From Chryseobacterium sp. JV274 (lineage in GTDB: Bacteria; Bacteroidota; Bacteroidia; Flavobacteriales; Weeksellaceae), in assembly GCF_903969135.1 (NCBI RefSeq), contig NZ_LR824569.1:1612001-1676000 (forward strand): a DNA stretch of 64,000 nucleotides, written 5' to 3'. Positions 1-7,732 of this stretch are shown here, piece by piece. The translations under genes were made by a program, and so were the position numbers. Each line of letters starts with the position of its first letter. Position 1 is the first letter of the stretch. The notes under the pieces were generated by a model. It was not told the origin of the DNA and made no database searches. It worked only from the letters and a program-made list of their open reading frames with translations.

Positions 1-92
1 ATAAGTCTGGTGCGTTCGCTATGTTTTGCGAACTTTGACCTTACTTTAAATTGTTGTTGTTTTCCCCTTTAGAATACGTCCGGGTTTCCGTT

Positions 93-341
93 TTATTTTT
101 TGTTTGATTCGTTCATAAAGTCAACGAAACCCTGCATATCATCAAGCTCTTGCTGTCTTGCTCTTGCAACTTCTATATCTGATTTAACGAATAGGTTTTT
201 ACATTTTTGGCAGGATACCATATCTTTATCGTTTGTAGAATTTCCATCATTAAGATAAGTCCCACAAATTCCAGTTTCGCTCCAGCTTTCTTCGTCTGAT
301 GGATTTGCGAAAGGATCATAGTGTGTCTTTAAATATCTCAT
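93..341 (-). CDS. Small phage protein with cysteine motifs
   Basis: An 82-residue protein of unknown function. Residues around 25-50 contain C-G and C-x-x-C elements (CGTYL, CQKCK), which could bind zinc; the C-terminal half is charged and probably helical. Its start overlaps the stop of the upstream gene (position 338) by 4 bases, so it belongs to the minus-strand early operon. I recognise no named family. Confidence 0.55.
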   Translation of the reverse strand: MRYLKTHYDPFANPSDEESWSETGICGTYLNDGNSTNDKDMVSCQKCKNLFVKSDIEVARARQQELDDMQGFVDFMNESNKK

Positions 342-667
342 GATTCTTTTATTTTCGTTAGTAAATTTTTTGCTTTGTCATAAAGTCTTCCTCCGAAATT
401 TTCCCATCCATCATTATCAATGTTTTCTTTAATGATAATAGACTCAAATTCTATTGCCTCGGTTAATTCGGTTAGAAGCTCCATCATCTCATCCTCATAG
501 TCATTTACTTCTTCTAGCCAGTATTTAGGATGTACTTCATATACACCTTCTAACCAAAATTTTTTATCGTGAATGTTAAATTGAACCCATCCATCATCTG
601 TATTAAAGTAATCGGATTCATCCGGCAGTCGATCAGCTGTCGACACTTTTATATACTTAGTTTTCAT
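338..667 (-). CDS. Hypothetical phage protein, weakly DUF551-like
   Basis: 109 residues. The N-terminus (KVSTADRLPDES) followed later by a YWLEEV element recalls the short DUF551 proteins of phages (V-S-x-R-L-P near the start and a T/Y-x-W-L-x-x motif later), but the match is weak. The rest is acidic and helical. The stop overlaps the next gene by 4 bases and the start abuts the preceding gene at 667, which indicates translational coupling within the operon. Confidence 0.5.
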   Translation of the reverse strand: MKTKYIKVSTADRLPDESDYFNTDDGWVQFNIHDKKFWLEGVYEVHPKYWLEEVNDYEDEMMELLTELTEAIEFESIIIKENIDNDGWENFGGRLYDKAKNLLTKIKES

Positions 668-897
668 TAGTCTAAATATTTATCTGTTATTTTTAGTTTT
701 TCGTAGAGCCTTTTAAGATCTCTATTTTTGTACTTTAGAGTTTTATTATTTGTGATAATACCAGAATTAATTCTGCTTTCTATCGTTTCAATTTCACAAA
801 TAATATTGATGTATTCTGGATTTGATTTTCTGAAATAATCTTTCATTTTTAAAAAAATATTTTGTTTGAAATAAAACCGGGCTTTGGAATCCGCCAC
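667..897 (-). CDS. Hypothetical phage protein
   Basis: 76 residues, basic (Lys/Arg rich) and predicted mostly helical, with no recognisable domain. It shares a base with the start of the downstream gene at 667. Function unknown; possibly DNA binding by charge alone, which is only a guess. Confidence 0.45.
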   Translation of the reverse strand: MADSKARFYFKQNIFLKMKDYFRKSNPEYINIICEIETIESRINSGIITNNKTLKYKNRDLKRLYEKLKITDKYLD

Positions 898-926
898 CCG
901 GAAAAACTAACCATGTGAATTTTATT

Positions 927-1115
927 TTAATCAGGCTTCTCTTCTCCAATTTCAATGATTACAAAATTTTCCTGATTTAAATACCTTCCGTTTGTATATT
1001 GATGGAAAAAATCTATTTGCTCTGTAGGGTTCATTTCTTTCGATGAAGTAAAAGCACCAGTACCCAATACTGAATTATTATTTCTCGATGTAATTTTAAA
1101 TCTATACCTTTTCAT
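927..1115 (-). CDS. Hypothetical phage protein, first gene after promoter
   Basis: 62 residues, unknown function. It is the first gene read leftward from the well-formed promoter at 1155-1185, giving a leader of about 30 bases. It stands back to back with the HTH gene at 1259, an arrangement typical of a regulator controlling a divergent transcript. Confidence 0.5.
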   Translation of the reverse strand: MKRYRFKITSRNNNSVLGTGAFTSSKEMNPTEQIDFFHQYTNGRYLNQENFVIIEIGEEKPD

Positions 1116-1154
1116 GTCGTTGTAAATTTTAATTGTTGTTCGATTTTGCTGTTA

Positions 1155-1185
1155 CAAATATAAACACATTTATTTATATAAACAA
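1155..1185 (-). promoter_or_regulatory. Bacteroidetes-type promoter for the 927-1115 gene and genes to its left
   Basis: Read on the minus strand: -33 TTG (1185-1183), a 20-base spacer, then -7 TATATTTG (1162-1155). This fits the Bacteroidetes sigma-ABfr consensus TTG-N17-23-TAnnTTTG. A second TATATTTG lies at 1190-1183, overlapping the -33 element. Confidence 0.7.
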
Positions 1186-1220
1186 ATATATTATAAACTT
1201 TTTAATTTATTTTTATCTTC

Positions 1221-1247
1221 ACGTATAAACATTATTATTTATATCGT
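1221..1247. promoter_or_regulatory. Candidate operator, imperfect inverted repeat
   Basis: ACGTATAAA (1221-1229) and TTTATATCGT (1238-1247) are inverted copies apart from one extra base. The repeat lies directly upstream of the -7 box of the HTH gene at 1259, where a self-regulating HTH protein would be expected to bind. Binding is inferred, not shown. Confidence 0.35.
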
Positions 1248-1254
1248 ATATTTG
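1247..1254 (+). promoter_or_regulatory. -7 box TATATTTG of the HTH gene; transcript probably leaderless
   Basis: TATATTTG ends four bases before the ATG at 1259. With the -7 box centred about seven bases before the start of transcription, the mRNA would begin at or next to the start codon. No TTG is present at the usual -33 distance, so activity may need help or be weak. Confidence 0.5.
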
Positions 1255-1258
1255 CAAT

Positions 1259-1504
1259 ATGGAATTCAGAATTAAAGATGTAGCTACACGTAAGGGGATC
1301 ACATTACAAGAAATGTGTTCAAGGATTGGCATAAGCTATATCGATTTTAATCAGAGGTTAAAAAGAGGCCCTAAAATGGAGCTAATACAAAAGTGCGCCG
1401 ACGCTCTCGAATGTTCTGTTTTTGAACTTATTGCTTCAGATCAGTACGCAGAACATTCATATAATGAGAATGGAGAATGGAGAGGAGTTTTAAAGAAAAA
1501 CTAA
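1259..1504 (+). CDS. XRE-family HTH regulator
   Basis: 81 residues; residues about 6-60 form a Cro/CI-type helix-turn-helix (KDVATRKGITLQEMCSRIG, then a recognition-helix-like region and a C-terminal ALECSVFELI helix typical of XRE proteins). It is the only plus-strand gene in the first 9 kb and is divergent from 927-1115. It converges with the next minus-strand gene: the two stops are a few bases apart. It probably represses or tunes the neighbouring phage operon; its target is unknown. Confidence 0.75.
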   Translation: MEFRIKDVATRKGITLQEMCSRIGISYIDFNQRLKRGPKMELIQKCADALECSVFELIASDQYAEHSYNENGEWRGVLKKN

Positions 1505-1917
1505 CTTTTTCTCAAAAGCGATTCCTGGAATTTAATCACCCTCTGTTGCTGTTCTTCAGTGGAAGTTAAGAATGTGAAAACAAAATCATCAATCCCTAAT
1601 TCTTTTTGATCAAAATTTTCATTGCCTGTAAAATGTTTATTAAGTTGTTTAAAAGCCGTAATTAGATCAAACACTCCGTCTCGCGAATGAATCAAACCTT
1701 TGTTTTTTAACATCTTAGTCCCGGTATCTACCATAGTTGTTCCGATAGCGCAGAAGCTTAACCACTTTTCAACTTCATTACGGTCTTTTTCATTATAGTT
1801 TTGCGGTCCAGTTAAAGGCTTTATCAGTGGTTTTTGTTTTATTGGGGCGGTGTTGATAAATGAAACTGACACCGGAACTCTATTTGCCGTATTTTTTAAT
1901 AATTTTGAATAATTCAT
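1501..1917 (-). CDS. Hypothetical phage protein
   Basis: 138 residues with no recognised domain. It is the last gene of the replication block: its start overlaps the stop of the ATPase gene (1914) by 4 bases. The coupling suggests a role with the replication ATPase, for example as an accessory or loader, but the sequence does not show this. Confidence 0.5.
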   Translation of the reverse strand: MNYSKLLKNTANRVPVSVSFINTAPIKQKPLIKPLTGPQNYNEKDRNEVEKWLSFCAIGTTMVDTGTKMLKNKGLIHSRDGVFDLITAFKQLNKHFTGNENFDQKELGIDDFVFTFLTSTEEQQQRVIKFQESLLRKS

Positions 1918-2726
1918 AATTTAAAATTTTCTTTTTCATATGGACTTAAATCACCCAGATAAGGAATCATTTGATCATCCATTGTTAATGCAAAATCTTC
2001 AAACCCCCTCCCTCTTGTCAATGCTGCAGAAACTATACTTTGAAATTTATCATTCGGATCTTTCTGTATTCTTATCGCTGTTTCGCAAAGATTCATAAGG
2101 TTAGTTCCTAAATGCCCCCTTGGTTTAATAAAGCCTGATGATGCATTCTCGTGAAGGACAACCAGAATATGTGTTTTATACTTGCTTTTCATATTCAAAA
2201 CCCACTCTGTAACTTCTGAACTTTCCTGAGCACTGTTAAAGTCTCCAACGAAGTGAACAATGTTGTCAAGTATTACCATTCCGCAATCCTGATTCTGCAT
2301 TAAAAAGTCTTCAACTATTTTCTTCTTTTGATCTTTATTTAAAGTCGAAATACAGAAATAATTAATAGCCTGTTGAGTCATATTCCAGATTATTCTAGTT
2401 GATCTTAGACAATGAAATCTTGATTGTTCAGTGTCAAAAACAGCTATGTTGTTACTGTAATAATTTGAAAACATTTTATCATTTTCTCCGGATAAAACCG
2501 TTTGACAAATAGATCTGATCAACGCTGATTTTCTTGATTTTGCAGGACCAAAAATCATTGAAACATTGTCTTCTGTGAATATTGGAATTTTACGCCCAAA
2601 TTCTTTTATTGACAATATTGGAGTGGGTTCTGGAATATCTTCATCAGGACTTACCAGGTAATCATTTAAATTTATGATTTCTGCTGGCTTTTCAACCTGT
2701 CCAATAGGCTTTAATTCCTCTATCAT
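1914..2726 (-). CDS. RecA/AAA-fold ATPase, RepA-like
   Basis: 270 residues. A P-loop-like segment at residues 60-68 (GPAKSRKSA) is followed by a hydrophobic strand ending in Asp (MVILDNI), as Walker B, and a later LVVLHEN strand, the order seen in AAA_25/RepA-type hexameric ATPases used by phages and plasmids. The canonical Walker A glycine before Lys is replaced by Arg (S-R-K-S), which is unusual. It overlaps both neighbours by 4 bases. Likely a replication helicase or helicase-loader. Confidence 0.65.
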   Translation of the reverse strand: MIEELKPIGQVEKPAEIINLNDYLVSPDEDIPEPTPILSIKEFGRKIPIFTEDNVSMIFGPAKSRKSALIRSICQTVLSGENDKMFSNYYSNNIAVFDTEQSRFHCLRSTRIIWNMTQQAINYFCISTLNKDQKKKIVEDFLMQNQDCGMVILDNIVHFVGDFNSAQESSEVTEWVLNMKSKYKTHILVVLHENASSGFIKPRGHLGTNLMNLCETAIRIQKDPNDKFQSIVSAALTRGRGFEDFALTMDDQMIPYLGDLSPYEKENFKL

Positions 2727-3346
2727 ACCCTACTACTTAACGGTTCTATTTTCATGAATTTAGCGAATCCTTGATCTAGCTTTTTAAACATTGGAAAATT
2801 ATCTTTAGCGTAAGCAATGGACTTATTTAACAACTCTTCTACCTGCTCAAAAGTAATCCTGTCTTCCTTTTTTATCTGGATCATTTCTTGTTTAGTTACT
2901 TTTAAATTCGACAGGTGATCTTTTTGCTCCCAATCCTGCTCTGAATACATTTCCTTTATGTACAAATCCCTGTCTTTCGGTATTCTCTCGTACTCCTGAT
3001 AAATCCAAAGCTCATCGGCAATCATTTGAATTATTTGCTGTTTAGGATTTATTCTGCTGGATAATTTGTTTAGTATTACACTTGCCTCGGGCATTCCTAA
3101 TGGAAATCTAATTTCATCTTCGTTTTTCTCTTGTAGAAAAGCTTTGTTTTTAATGTTTTGAACCTTGTAAGCAGACAAAAGATAGAATAAAATCAATGAA
3201 TCTTCAAGCTCAGTATTTCTACATTTTGTATTTTCTTCTTTTATCAACGCATTTAAAGCGTCAATATCATTCTGATTTACCTTAATTGAACCAGAACCAC
3301 CTAAAGCGTATTCAAATCGATTTTTGAGGTGTCTAATTGCTTTCAT
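2723..3346 (-). CDS. Hypothetical protein of the phage replication block
   Basis: 207 residues, largely helical, without a recognised motif. It is coupled by 4-base overlaps to the ATPase gene downstream and the DUF1376-like gene upstream, so all three are made together. Position suggests a replication accessory protein. Confidence 0.5.
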   Translation of the reverse strand: MKAIRHLKNRFEYALGGSGSIKVNQNDIDALNALIKEENTKCRNTELEDSLILFYLLSAYKVQNIKNKAFLQEKNEDEIRFPLGMPEASVILNKLSSRINPKQQIIQMIADELWIYQEYERIPKDRDLYIKEMYSEQDWEQKDHLSNLKVTKQEMIQIKKEDRITFEQVEELLNKSIAYAKDNFPMFKKLDQGFAKFMKIEPLSSRV

Positions 3347-4233
3347 TTGTTGAATTTTTTAATTGTGTCCTGTACGAGTCTTGAAAAATCTTGATCTTTG
3401 CCTATTTTGTTGTTTACGTGACTGATGATTTTATCCAGGTAGTAAACTTCGTCTTTGTCCTTCTTTCTGAATGCTGAAACCGATTTTACTGTCTTGAACC
3501 AGAAATCATCAAATCCAGATTCTTTACTTGCGCATTTCTGAAAATAGCAGTAAATACCTATCAGCTTATCCGGTTTTTGCTTATCCACTTCAACAATCAA
3601 CCTGATTGCCTCATACCATTTTGAAATTTTGGCATCTGTTAAAGTTTTCTGATTTGGATTCTCCTTGTTCCACATTTCCCAAAACTTGTAAGCCAGAAAC
3701 AAATACTTTCTCTCAAATTCAAATTTTTTATAGAGCTCGTGGAAATCATCGATTTTCACAAAAGAATAATTATATAGATTATTAATACTGTTAGTAGTAA
3801 TTATATTATTATTCTCTTTCTCTTTATAAGGTGGGTTGTTTTGGGTTGTTTTTTTGGGTTGTTTGGGTTGTTTTTCATCTTCACTTTCATTTTTTTTAGC
3901 ATTATTATTGCCTTTAGGCGCTCCTCCTTTTTTCCCGTTTTCCCTATTTGCTGTTGCTTTTTTTAATCTCTTATTAACACTGTCGCAGGTTATTTGGTCA
4001 CCTTCTTTGACCATTAAATCGGTAATTTTTAACCAGACATCTTCCCTAATAGTTGTGGATAAACGACGCTCAACTTTAATCTTTTCGTTTAATATGTAGC
4101 CTGAATTGTCATACATCATAAACAACAATTCCAAGTAAATATATCTTTCAAAGGGATTCAAAGTGTAGAACGAATCGCTGGTCCACCAATCTTTAGGATA
4201 AAATGTAAATCCTAATTGTGCCATATCATTCAT
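3343..4233 (-). CDS. DUF1376-like phage replication protein
   Basis: 296 residues. The first 90 residues (FYPKDWWTSDSFYTLNP, ERYIYLELLFMMYD, then RENGKKGG) match the winged-helix DUF1376 N-domain found in phage replisome-organiser proteins. A low-complexity Lys/Gln/Pro linker (about residues 105-150) is encoded by GGGTTGTTT repeats, and a helical C-terminal domain follows. This design resembles lambda O, where the initiator gene contains its own origin. It starts the replication block on the minus strand. Confidence 0.6.
   Translation of the reverse strand: MNDMAQLGFTFYPKDWWTSDSFYTLNPFERYIYLELLFMMYDNSGYILNEKIKVERRLSTTIREDVWLKITDLMVKEGDQITCDSVNKRLKKATANRENGKKGGAPKGNNNAKKNESEDEKQPKQPKKTTQNNPPYKEKENNNIITTNSINNLYNYSFVKIDDFHELYKKFEFERKYLFLAYKFWEMWNKENPNQKTLTDAKISKWYEAIRLIVEVDKQKPDKLIGIYCYFQKCASKESGFDDFWFKTVKSVSAFRKKDKDEVYYLDKIISHVNNKIGKDQDFSRLVQDTIKKFNK
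3757..3873. other. Candidate phage replication origin: short repeats beside an AT-rich stretch
   Basis: Four GGGTTGTT(T) units start at 3833, 3843, 3856 and 3865, and next to them lies a very AT-rich stretch (about 3757-3820). Repeats plus an AT-rich unwinding region inside an initiator gene resemble the lambda ori within gene O. The alternative is simple low-complexity coding sequence for a Lys/Gln/Pro linker. Confidence 0.35.
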
Positions 4234-4296
4234 TAAAACTTAAGTTATTTCAATTCGGTACCCATGCTAAAACATCACTAATGCATGGTAGTTTTT

Positions 4297-4755
4297 TTAA
4301 AGCTTATCAATAGCTCTTTGAATTCTAAATCTTTCAACTTCTTCTGGTTTGAAAAACATTCTGTTTCCTATTTTTTCAGCGGAAACTTTTCCCATTCTTC
4401 GATGTTGTTGAAGATTCATTACAGATATTTTAAGTACTTCTGCTGCCTGTCTTGTTGATAAAAGACCATTAAATAGTTTTTCTGGCTTATCATCAGGTTT
4501 AACCTGTCTTTTGCCTTCCAACTCAATTGTGTACTGGCATTCTCCAGGCTTTGCGAATCTGGCTTTACGATTAAGTGTTTTTGCGTAAATTAGGGTTGCT
4601 TCGGCATCTATTTTTCCTAATGCTATTGATACACTACTATTTGGAATTTTATCACCTGGTAGGTAACCCAAGTCTTTACATAGACTTAATCTTATTGCCT
4701 CAATTTCTGGGTTTGGTTTTGGATTTCTCATTGTTTTTCTTTTTGTCGTTTTCAA
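4297..4755 (-). CDS. Excisionase/MerR-like HTH protein
   Basis: 152 residues. The C-terminal 55 residues contain an HTH_17-type fold (LLSTRQAAEVLKIS, then RRMGKVSAEKIGNRMFF, then a KPEEVERF helix) as in excisionase-family DNA-binding proteins. The N-terminal part is basic and unassigned. It may act in excision or regulation; no integrase is near, so its partner is unknown. Its start lies inside the small gene 4700-4834. Confidence 0.65.
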   Translation of the reverse strand: MKTTKRKTMRNPKPNPEIEAIRLSLCKDLGYLPGDKIPNSSVSIALGKIDAEATLIYAKTLNRKARFAKPGECQYTIELEGKRQVKPDDKPEKLFNGLLSTRQAAEVLKISVMNLQQHRRMGKVSAEKIGNRMFFKPEEVERFRIQRAIDKL

Positions 4756-4834
4756 TTCGGATTAAGCGTTTTTCGTTCCATTTGAATAGGCCATTGCTAT
4801 CTCGGCCAGTCCAGTATCCGTCTTTTTCTTTCAT
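4700..4834 (-). CDS. Small 44-residue phage protein
   Basis: Begins with ATG at 4834 and shares the A of a TGATG junction with the stop of the DUF3127 gene, a classic translational coupling. The product is 44 residues, starts MKEKDGYWTGRD and has a very basic tail. Its end overlaps the start of the excisionase-like gene in another frame. Evidence is position and coupling only; the function is unknown. Confidence 0.45.
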   Translation of the reverse strand: MKEKDGYWTGRDSNGLFKWNEKRLIRIENDKKKNNEKSKTKPRN

Positions 4835-5109
4835 CAGGAAAGTTTTTGAATCTTCCAGGCAACTATCGAGTTGAAATATTTAGTTTCGCCTAATGGAGAA
4901 GTCCATTCTCTGCCACGAATATTGATTCCAACATTTACATTATCACCTTCTTTAATCGGGTCAAGAATGTCAATCTTATCTCCCATAACCTCTATGTTAA
5001 TAGGTTGTGGATATTGTTCTGTAGTTAGTATTACGAATTCTCTTTTTTGAAATCCTGAAGCGAATGTTTCAGGATTTCCGATTCTTTTAATTGTTCCTTG
5101 TATTTCCAT
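4834..5109 (-). CDS. DUF3127 OB-fold-like protein
   Basis: 91 residues matching DUF3127 along its length: QKREFVILT, EQYPQPI, the Gly-Asp segment, IRGREW and a terminal KYFNSIVAWKI. This family is found in Bacteroidetes and their phages and looks like a small OB-fold, single-strand-binding-like protein. Here it sits directly downstream of the recombination pair (exonuclease-like and ERF), which fits a role in handling single-stranded DNA. Confidence 0.75.
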   Translation of the reverse strand: MEIQGTIKRIGNPETFASGFQKREFVILTTEQYPQPINIEVMGDKIDILDPIKEGDNVNVGINIRGREWTSPLGETKYFNSIVAWKIQKLS

Positions 5110-5110
5110 G

Positions 5111-6028
5111 CTATGCTATTATTTGTATTATATTATTTATTGGTTTTACTGTGTTCATAAATTCTCTGCCGAGATTTATGCATTCGTTTCGTTGCTCTAT
5201 TCTAATCTTATCAAATGAATGAGGAATCATATGAATTCTTTCAGCGTCTGGTATTTCTACAAAATCATCAAACCATTCAATGTATGCGTATGAAGATTCT
5301 GTACAATATTTTTCTAAGCCAGCTCTAGTATAAATGTGATTTGTAATTATTCTTTTCACATCTTCAATGCCTGAATCTTTAATATCACCGTCAAATGTTA
5401 AAATATCTTTAGAGTATGAAGATTTAATAATTTCCCTATCTACTAGATTTGAAGGAGTGTCAATAAGAACAAAGCAAAGCAGTGATTCATAAATTTTCCA
5501 CAGATCCATATAGCTATCAAGCTGTCTTAGATAAAGAGAACTAGCCGATTCTAATAGGTGTTTAATGAAAGTTTCATAACTGTATGTAGACTTAATATCC
5601 GGGATTACACTTTTAGAAAAAACATCACGCTTGCCTGTCACCCAATTATTTGATTTTCTTTCATCATCTGAAGTCAATAATATTTTAAGAACTTTAGAGA
5701 TTAAATCTCTGGCCGATTTTTCAACTTTTAAGCCTTTTTCCAGATATGCATTTTCAAGTATTTTTGATCTCCCGGATTTTTCATAACATACAATCTTAGT
5801 TAATTCAGCTTTATTGAAATCTGAAAGTTCAAATTTTCGACTTTTCATTTCCTTATATTCAAGGTCTTTTAAATCGTCTTTCTGTTTTTCAGTCAAGATC
5901 CTGCCTACTCCAGAATTCCTTTCTCTGTATTTTATTAAGGTAGAAGCCTGATCTGCTGTTAATGGTTTAGGAACATTAATTATATTGCCAACCATATGAG
6001 ATCTGAATATATATTTTGTAAAATCCAT
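5111..6028 (-). CDS. PD-(D/E)XK exonuclease-like protein, ERF partner
   Basis: 305 residues. Around residues 97-175 the elements of a PD-(D/E)XK nuclease can be read: an upstream Glu (E97 or E103), GKRD (132-135), DIK (144-146) and QLDSYM (169-174), the order seen in lambda-Exo/YqaJ-like and Cas4-like nucleases. It shares one base (6028) with the ERF gene. Known phage recombination modules pair an annealing protein with such a 5'-3' exonuclease. The fold assignment is from motifs only. Confidence 0.6.
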   Translation of the reverse strand: MDFTKYIFRSHMVGNIINVPKPLTADQASTLIKYRERNSGVGRILTEKQKDDLKDLEYKEMKSRKFELSDFNKAELTKIVCYEKSGRSKILENAYLEKGLKVEKSARDLISKVLKILLTSDDERKSNNWVTGKRDVFSKSVIPDIKSTYSYETFIKHLLESASSLYLRQLDSYMDLWKIYESLLCFVLIDTPSNLVDREIIKSSYSKDILTFDGDIKDSGIEDVKRIITNHIYTRAGLEKYCTESSYAYIEWFDDFVEIPDAERIHMIPHSFDKIRIEQRNECINLGREFMNTVKPINNIIQIIA

Positions 6029-6636
6029 TATTTAGCTTTTGTAAGTGAAGTGTGTTTTTTAGAGAACTCTATTTTGGTTCTAATCTGTTGTTCTTCTGAA
6101 ATACTTTCCCAAACCTCCATTAATTCATCTTTTGTTCTGCTTTTACTTATGCTCTCTAAAATGTCTTTTACAATTTCATCCTGCTGCTCAGGCGTTATAT
6201 TGTTTTTAGCGTCTACATCATCTTTAGAAGTGTCTATATGGAAGTACTTTAGAAGAAAATATCTTTCACCGTAAGTAAGAGCGGAACCAACGCCTTTATC
6301 CCATCCGTTCTGGCCGTTAGCTCCGAAAAGATTTATATCGGTATCTCCTGTTTCTACATCAATCCATGTAAATTTCATTTCAACTTTAGAAAGAATTTCC
6401 GAGTTATTTTTTTCGGTTTTGTCTTTGTTTATCGTTACATAATCCTGACGTTCGTTTTCAATAGAAAGAATTTCCTGTTTTAGAAGCAATGAATATTCGT
6501 TCATTAGTGGTTTAAGGTGATTAATCACTTTTTCCCCAGAAGTATATTCATAGTTAAATGATTTCTTATCTTTTTTTAAGCCAATAAGCTCTTTTTGGAT
6601 TTTGTGCAGTTTTTGGTAGAGTGATAATTTTTCCAT
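6028..6636 (-). CDS. ERF-family single-strand annealing recombinase
   Basis: 202 residues. It shows the ERF signature: an N-terminal helix (LYQKLHKIQKEL), a central beta region, and the diagnostic GVGSALTYGERYFLLKYF segment followed by a DD-x-D acidic stretch. ERF proteins anneal complementary single strands in phage recombination and circularisation. It is coupled to the exonuclease-like gene downstream. Confidence 0.88.
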   Translation of the reverse strand: MEKLSLYQKLHKIQKELIGLKKDKKSFNYEYTSGEKVINHLKPLMNEYSLLLKQEILSIENERQDYVTINKDKTEKNNSEILSKVEMKFTWIDVETGDTDINLFGANGQNGWDKGVGSALTYGERYFLLKYFHIDTSKDDVDAKNNITPEQQDEIVKDILESISKSRTKDELMEVWESISEEQQIRTKIEFSKKHTSLTKAK

Positions 6637-6638
6637 GA

Positions 6639-6914
6639 TTAATTAATTGTTTTTGTGTACACGGCATATGATTTACTACCGATCTTTTTTGATGATGTTT
6701 GATAGATTTTTTGCTTTGCTTTTAGCTCTGAGAAGCGTCCGGAAATTGTGTGAATCTGGACTCCCAGTATATTGGCAATCTCAATAGTTGATTTAATCCC
6801 GTCTACTTCATTTAAAACCCTATCCTGCATTTTAGGAATAGTCACCTTTACTTGTTGAAATGCCAGTTTGGAATTTGCGTTGTTACGCCCCCGGCTGTAG
6901 TCTTGAATATCCAT
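6639..6914 (-). CDS. Small winged-helix-like phage protein
   Basis: About 91 residues from the ATG at 6914; a longer reading to 7010 would overlap the previous gene by 80 bases, so I prefer the internal ATG (MDIQDYSRG). The middle (EIANILGVQIHTISGRFSEL) resembles a helix-turn-helix followed by a wing-like KIGSKSYAVY strand. Likely a DNA-binding protein acting in the recombination block; target unknown. Confidence 0.55.
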   Translation of the reverse strand: MDIQDYSRGRNNANSKLAFQQVKVTIPKMQDRVLNEVDGIKSTIEIANILGVQIHTISGRFSELKAKQKIYQTSSKKIGSKSYAVYTKTIN

Positions 6915-6930
6915 ATCATTTTTGCTTTGG

Positions 6931-7299
6931 TTAATAAATTGGTGGTTTAGGTGGAACTGTAATTTTTTGGAAGTGAGTGTAATTTTTAATATGGGTATCT
7001 GATAAATCATCTATTTCCCAATCTCCGTTTGTATTATTATACCACATGTAATATCCATTTTCTAACTCTTCATATGATTCTTCATTAAGAACCATCCATC
7101 CATTGTTGTTTTCGATTCCAGATAATTCATTTGGTCTGATAGAAGCCCCTGTTAGAAATTGTTTCTGCTCAAAGTCATTTATATTAAAAGAGCCATATGA
7201 CTGCACATAGTTTGTCCATCCATTTTCATCAACTCCTCCGTCTACTGCTATGTGTTCCCAATTTTCCCAAGCCTTTCTAATTTTATCTTCTTTTGTCAT
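6931..7299 (-). CDS. Hypothetical phage protein
   Basis: 122 residues, acidic and rich in Trp, Tyr and Asn (GYYMWYNN, GDWEIDDL), no recognised domain. It lies between the 46-residue gene at 7302 and the winged-helix gene, all in one direction. Confidence 0.5.
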   Translation of the reverse strand: MTKEDKIRKAWENWEHIAVDGGVDENGWTNYVQSYGSFNINDFEQKQFLTGASIRPNELSGIENNNGWMVLNEESYEELENGYYMWYNNTNGDWEIDDLSDTHIKNYTHFQKITVPPKPPIY

Positions 7300-7301
7300 G
7301 A

Positions 7302-7442
7302 TTATTGATTTGATTGTTTAAACTCTTTGATGAACTCGTTTAAGGCTGTTGTCTCCATTTCAGAAAGCTTATCGTGGCCTAATCGTTTGTGGTTTACGTA
7401 AAAAACACCACCAACGTTTTCTATTATTACAGTTACTTTCAT
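7302..7442 (-). CDS. Small 46-residue phage protein
   Basis: An ATG at 7442 overlaps the stop of the upstream gene in an ATGA junction, and the 46-codon frame ends two bases before the next start at 7299. The product begins MKVTVIIENVGGVFYVNH and looks like a beta-rich start followed by an amphipathic helix. Perfect packing between its neighbours supports it as a real gene. Confidence 0.55.
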   Translation of the reverse strand: MKVTVIIENVGGVFYVNHKRLGHDKLSEMETTALNEFIKEFKQSNQ

Positions 7443-7732
7443 GATTGTTTAGGTAAATAATGTTTACAGTTTTTTCTTATGAAGTCAAAATCAGGATGTA
7501 CTGGAATTCCTGAATCTGAAAACTTACAAAGATTAGTTTGCCATGTTTGGCGATAAGGCTCTTCCATATCATTATGGTCAATTACAATACATTTATTAAT
7601 GCATGACAGACATGATCTAAATTTTGGATTCTTCCAGTAAGTACAATTTTGCTCATGATTTAAAGCCTTTTGCTTTTTCCAAAATCCCCTACCGCAATCT
7701 GAATAGTATCTAGTTACTTTTTTTGATTTCAT
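7439..7732 (-). CDS. Cysteine-rich small phage protein
   Basis: 97 residues with about seven cysteines in C-x-x-C-like spacing (CLSCINKC, later NLCKF and NCKHYL), suggesting a zinc or metal-binding fold. It is linked to both neighbours by 4-base overlaps. Function unknown. Confidence 0.55.
   Translation of the reverse strand: MKSKKVTRYYSDCGRGFWKKQKALNHEQNCTYWKNPKFRSCLSCINKCIVIDHNDMEEPYRQTWQTNLCKFSDSGIPVHPDFDFIRKNCKHYLPKQS

Noticed and set aside
3836..4099. Plus-strand frame opposite the DUF1376-like gene, hydrophobic
   Set aside because: Antisense shadow of a coupled gene; hydrophobicity comes from the reverse complement of Lys/Asn-rich codons.
4272..4298. CCATGC / GCATGG hairpin near 4.28 kb as a terminator
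   Set aside because: A T-run exists only in plus-strand direction, and no plus-strand gene ends there; the operon runs on the minus strand.
4575..4874. Plus-strand frame across the excisionase-like gene and DUF3127 end
   Set aside because: Overlaps three coupled minus-strand genes; no promoter or family match.
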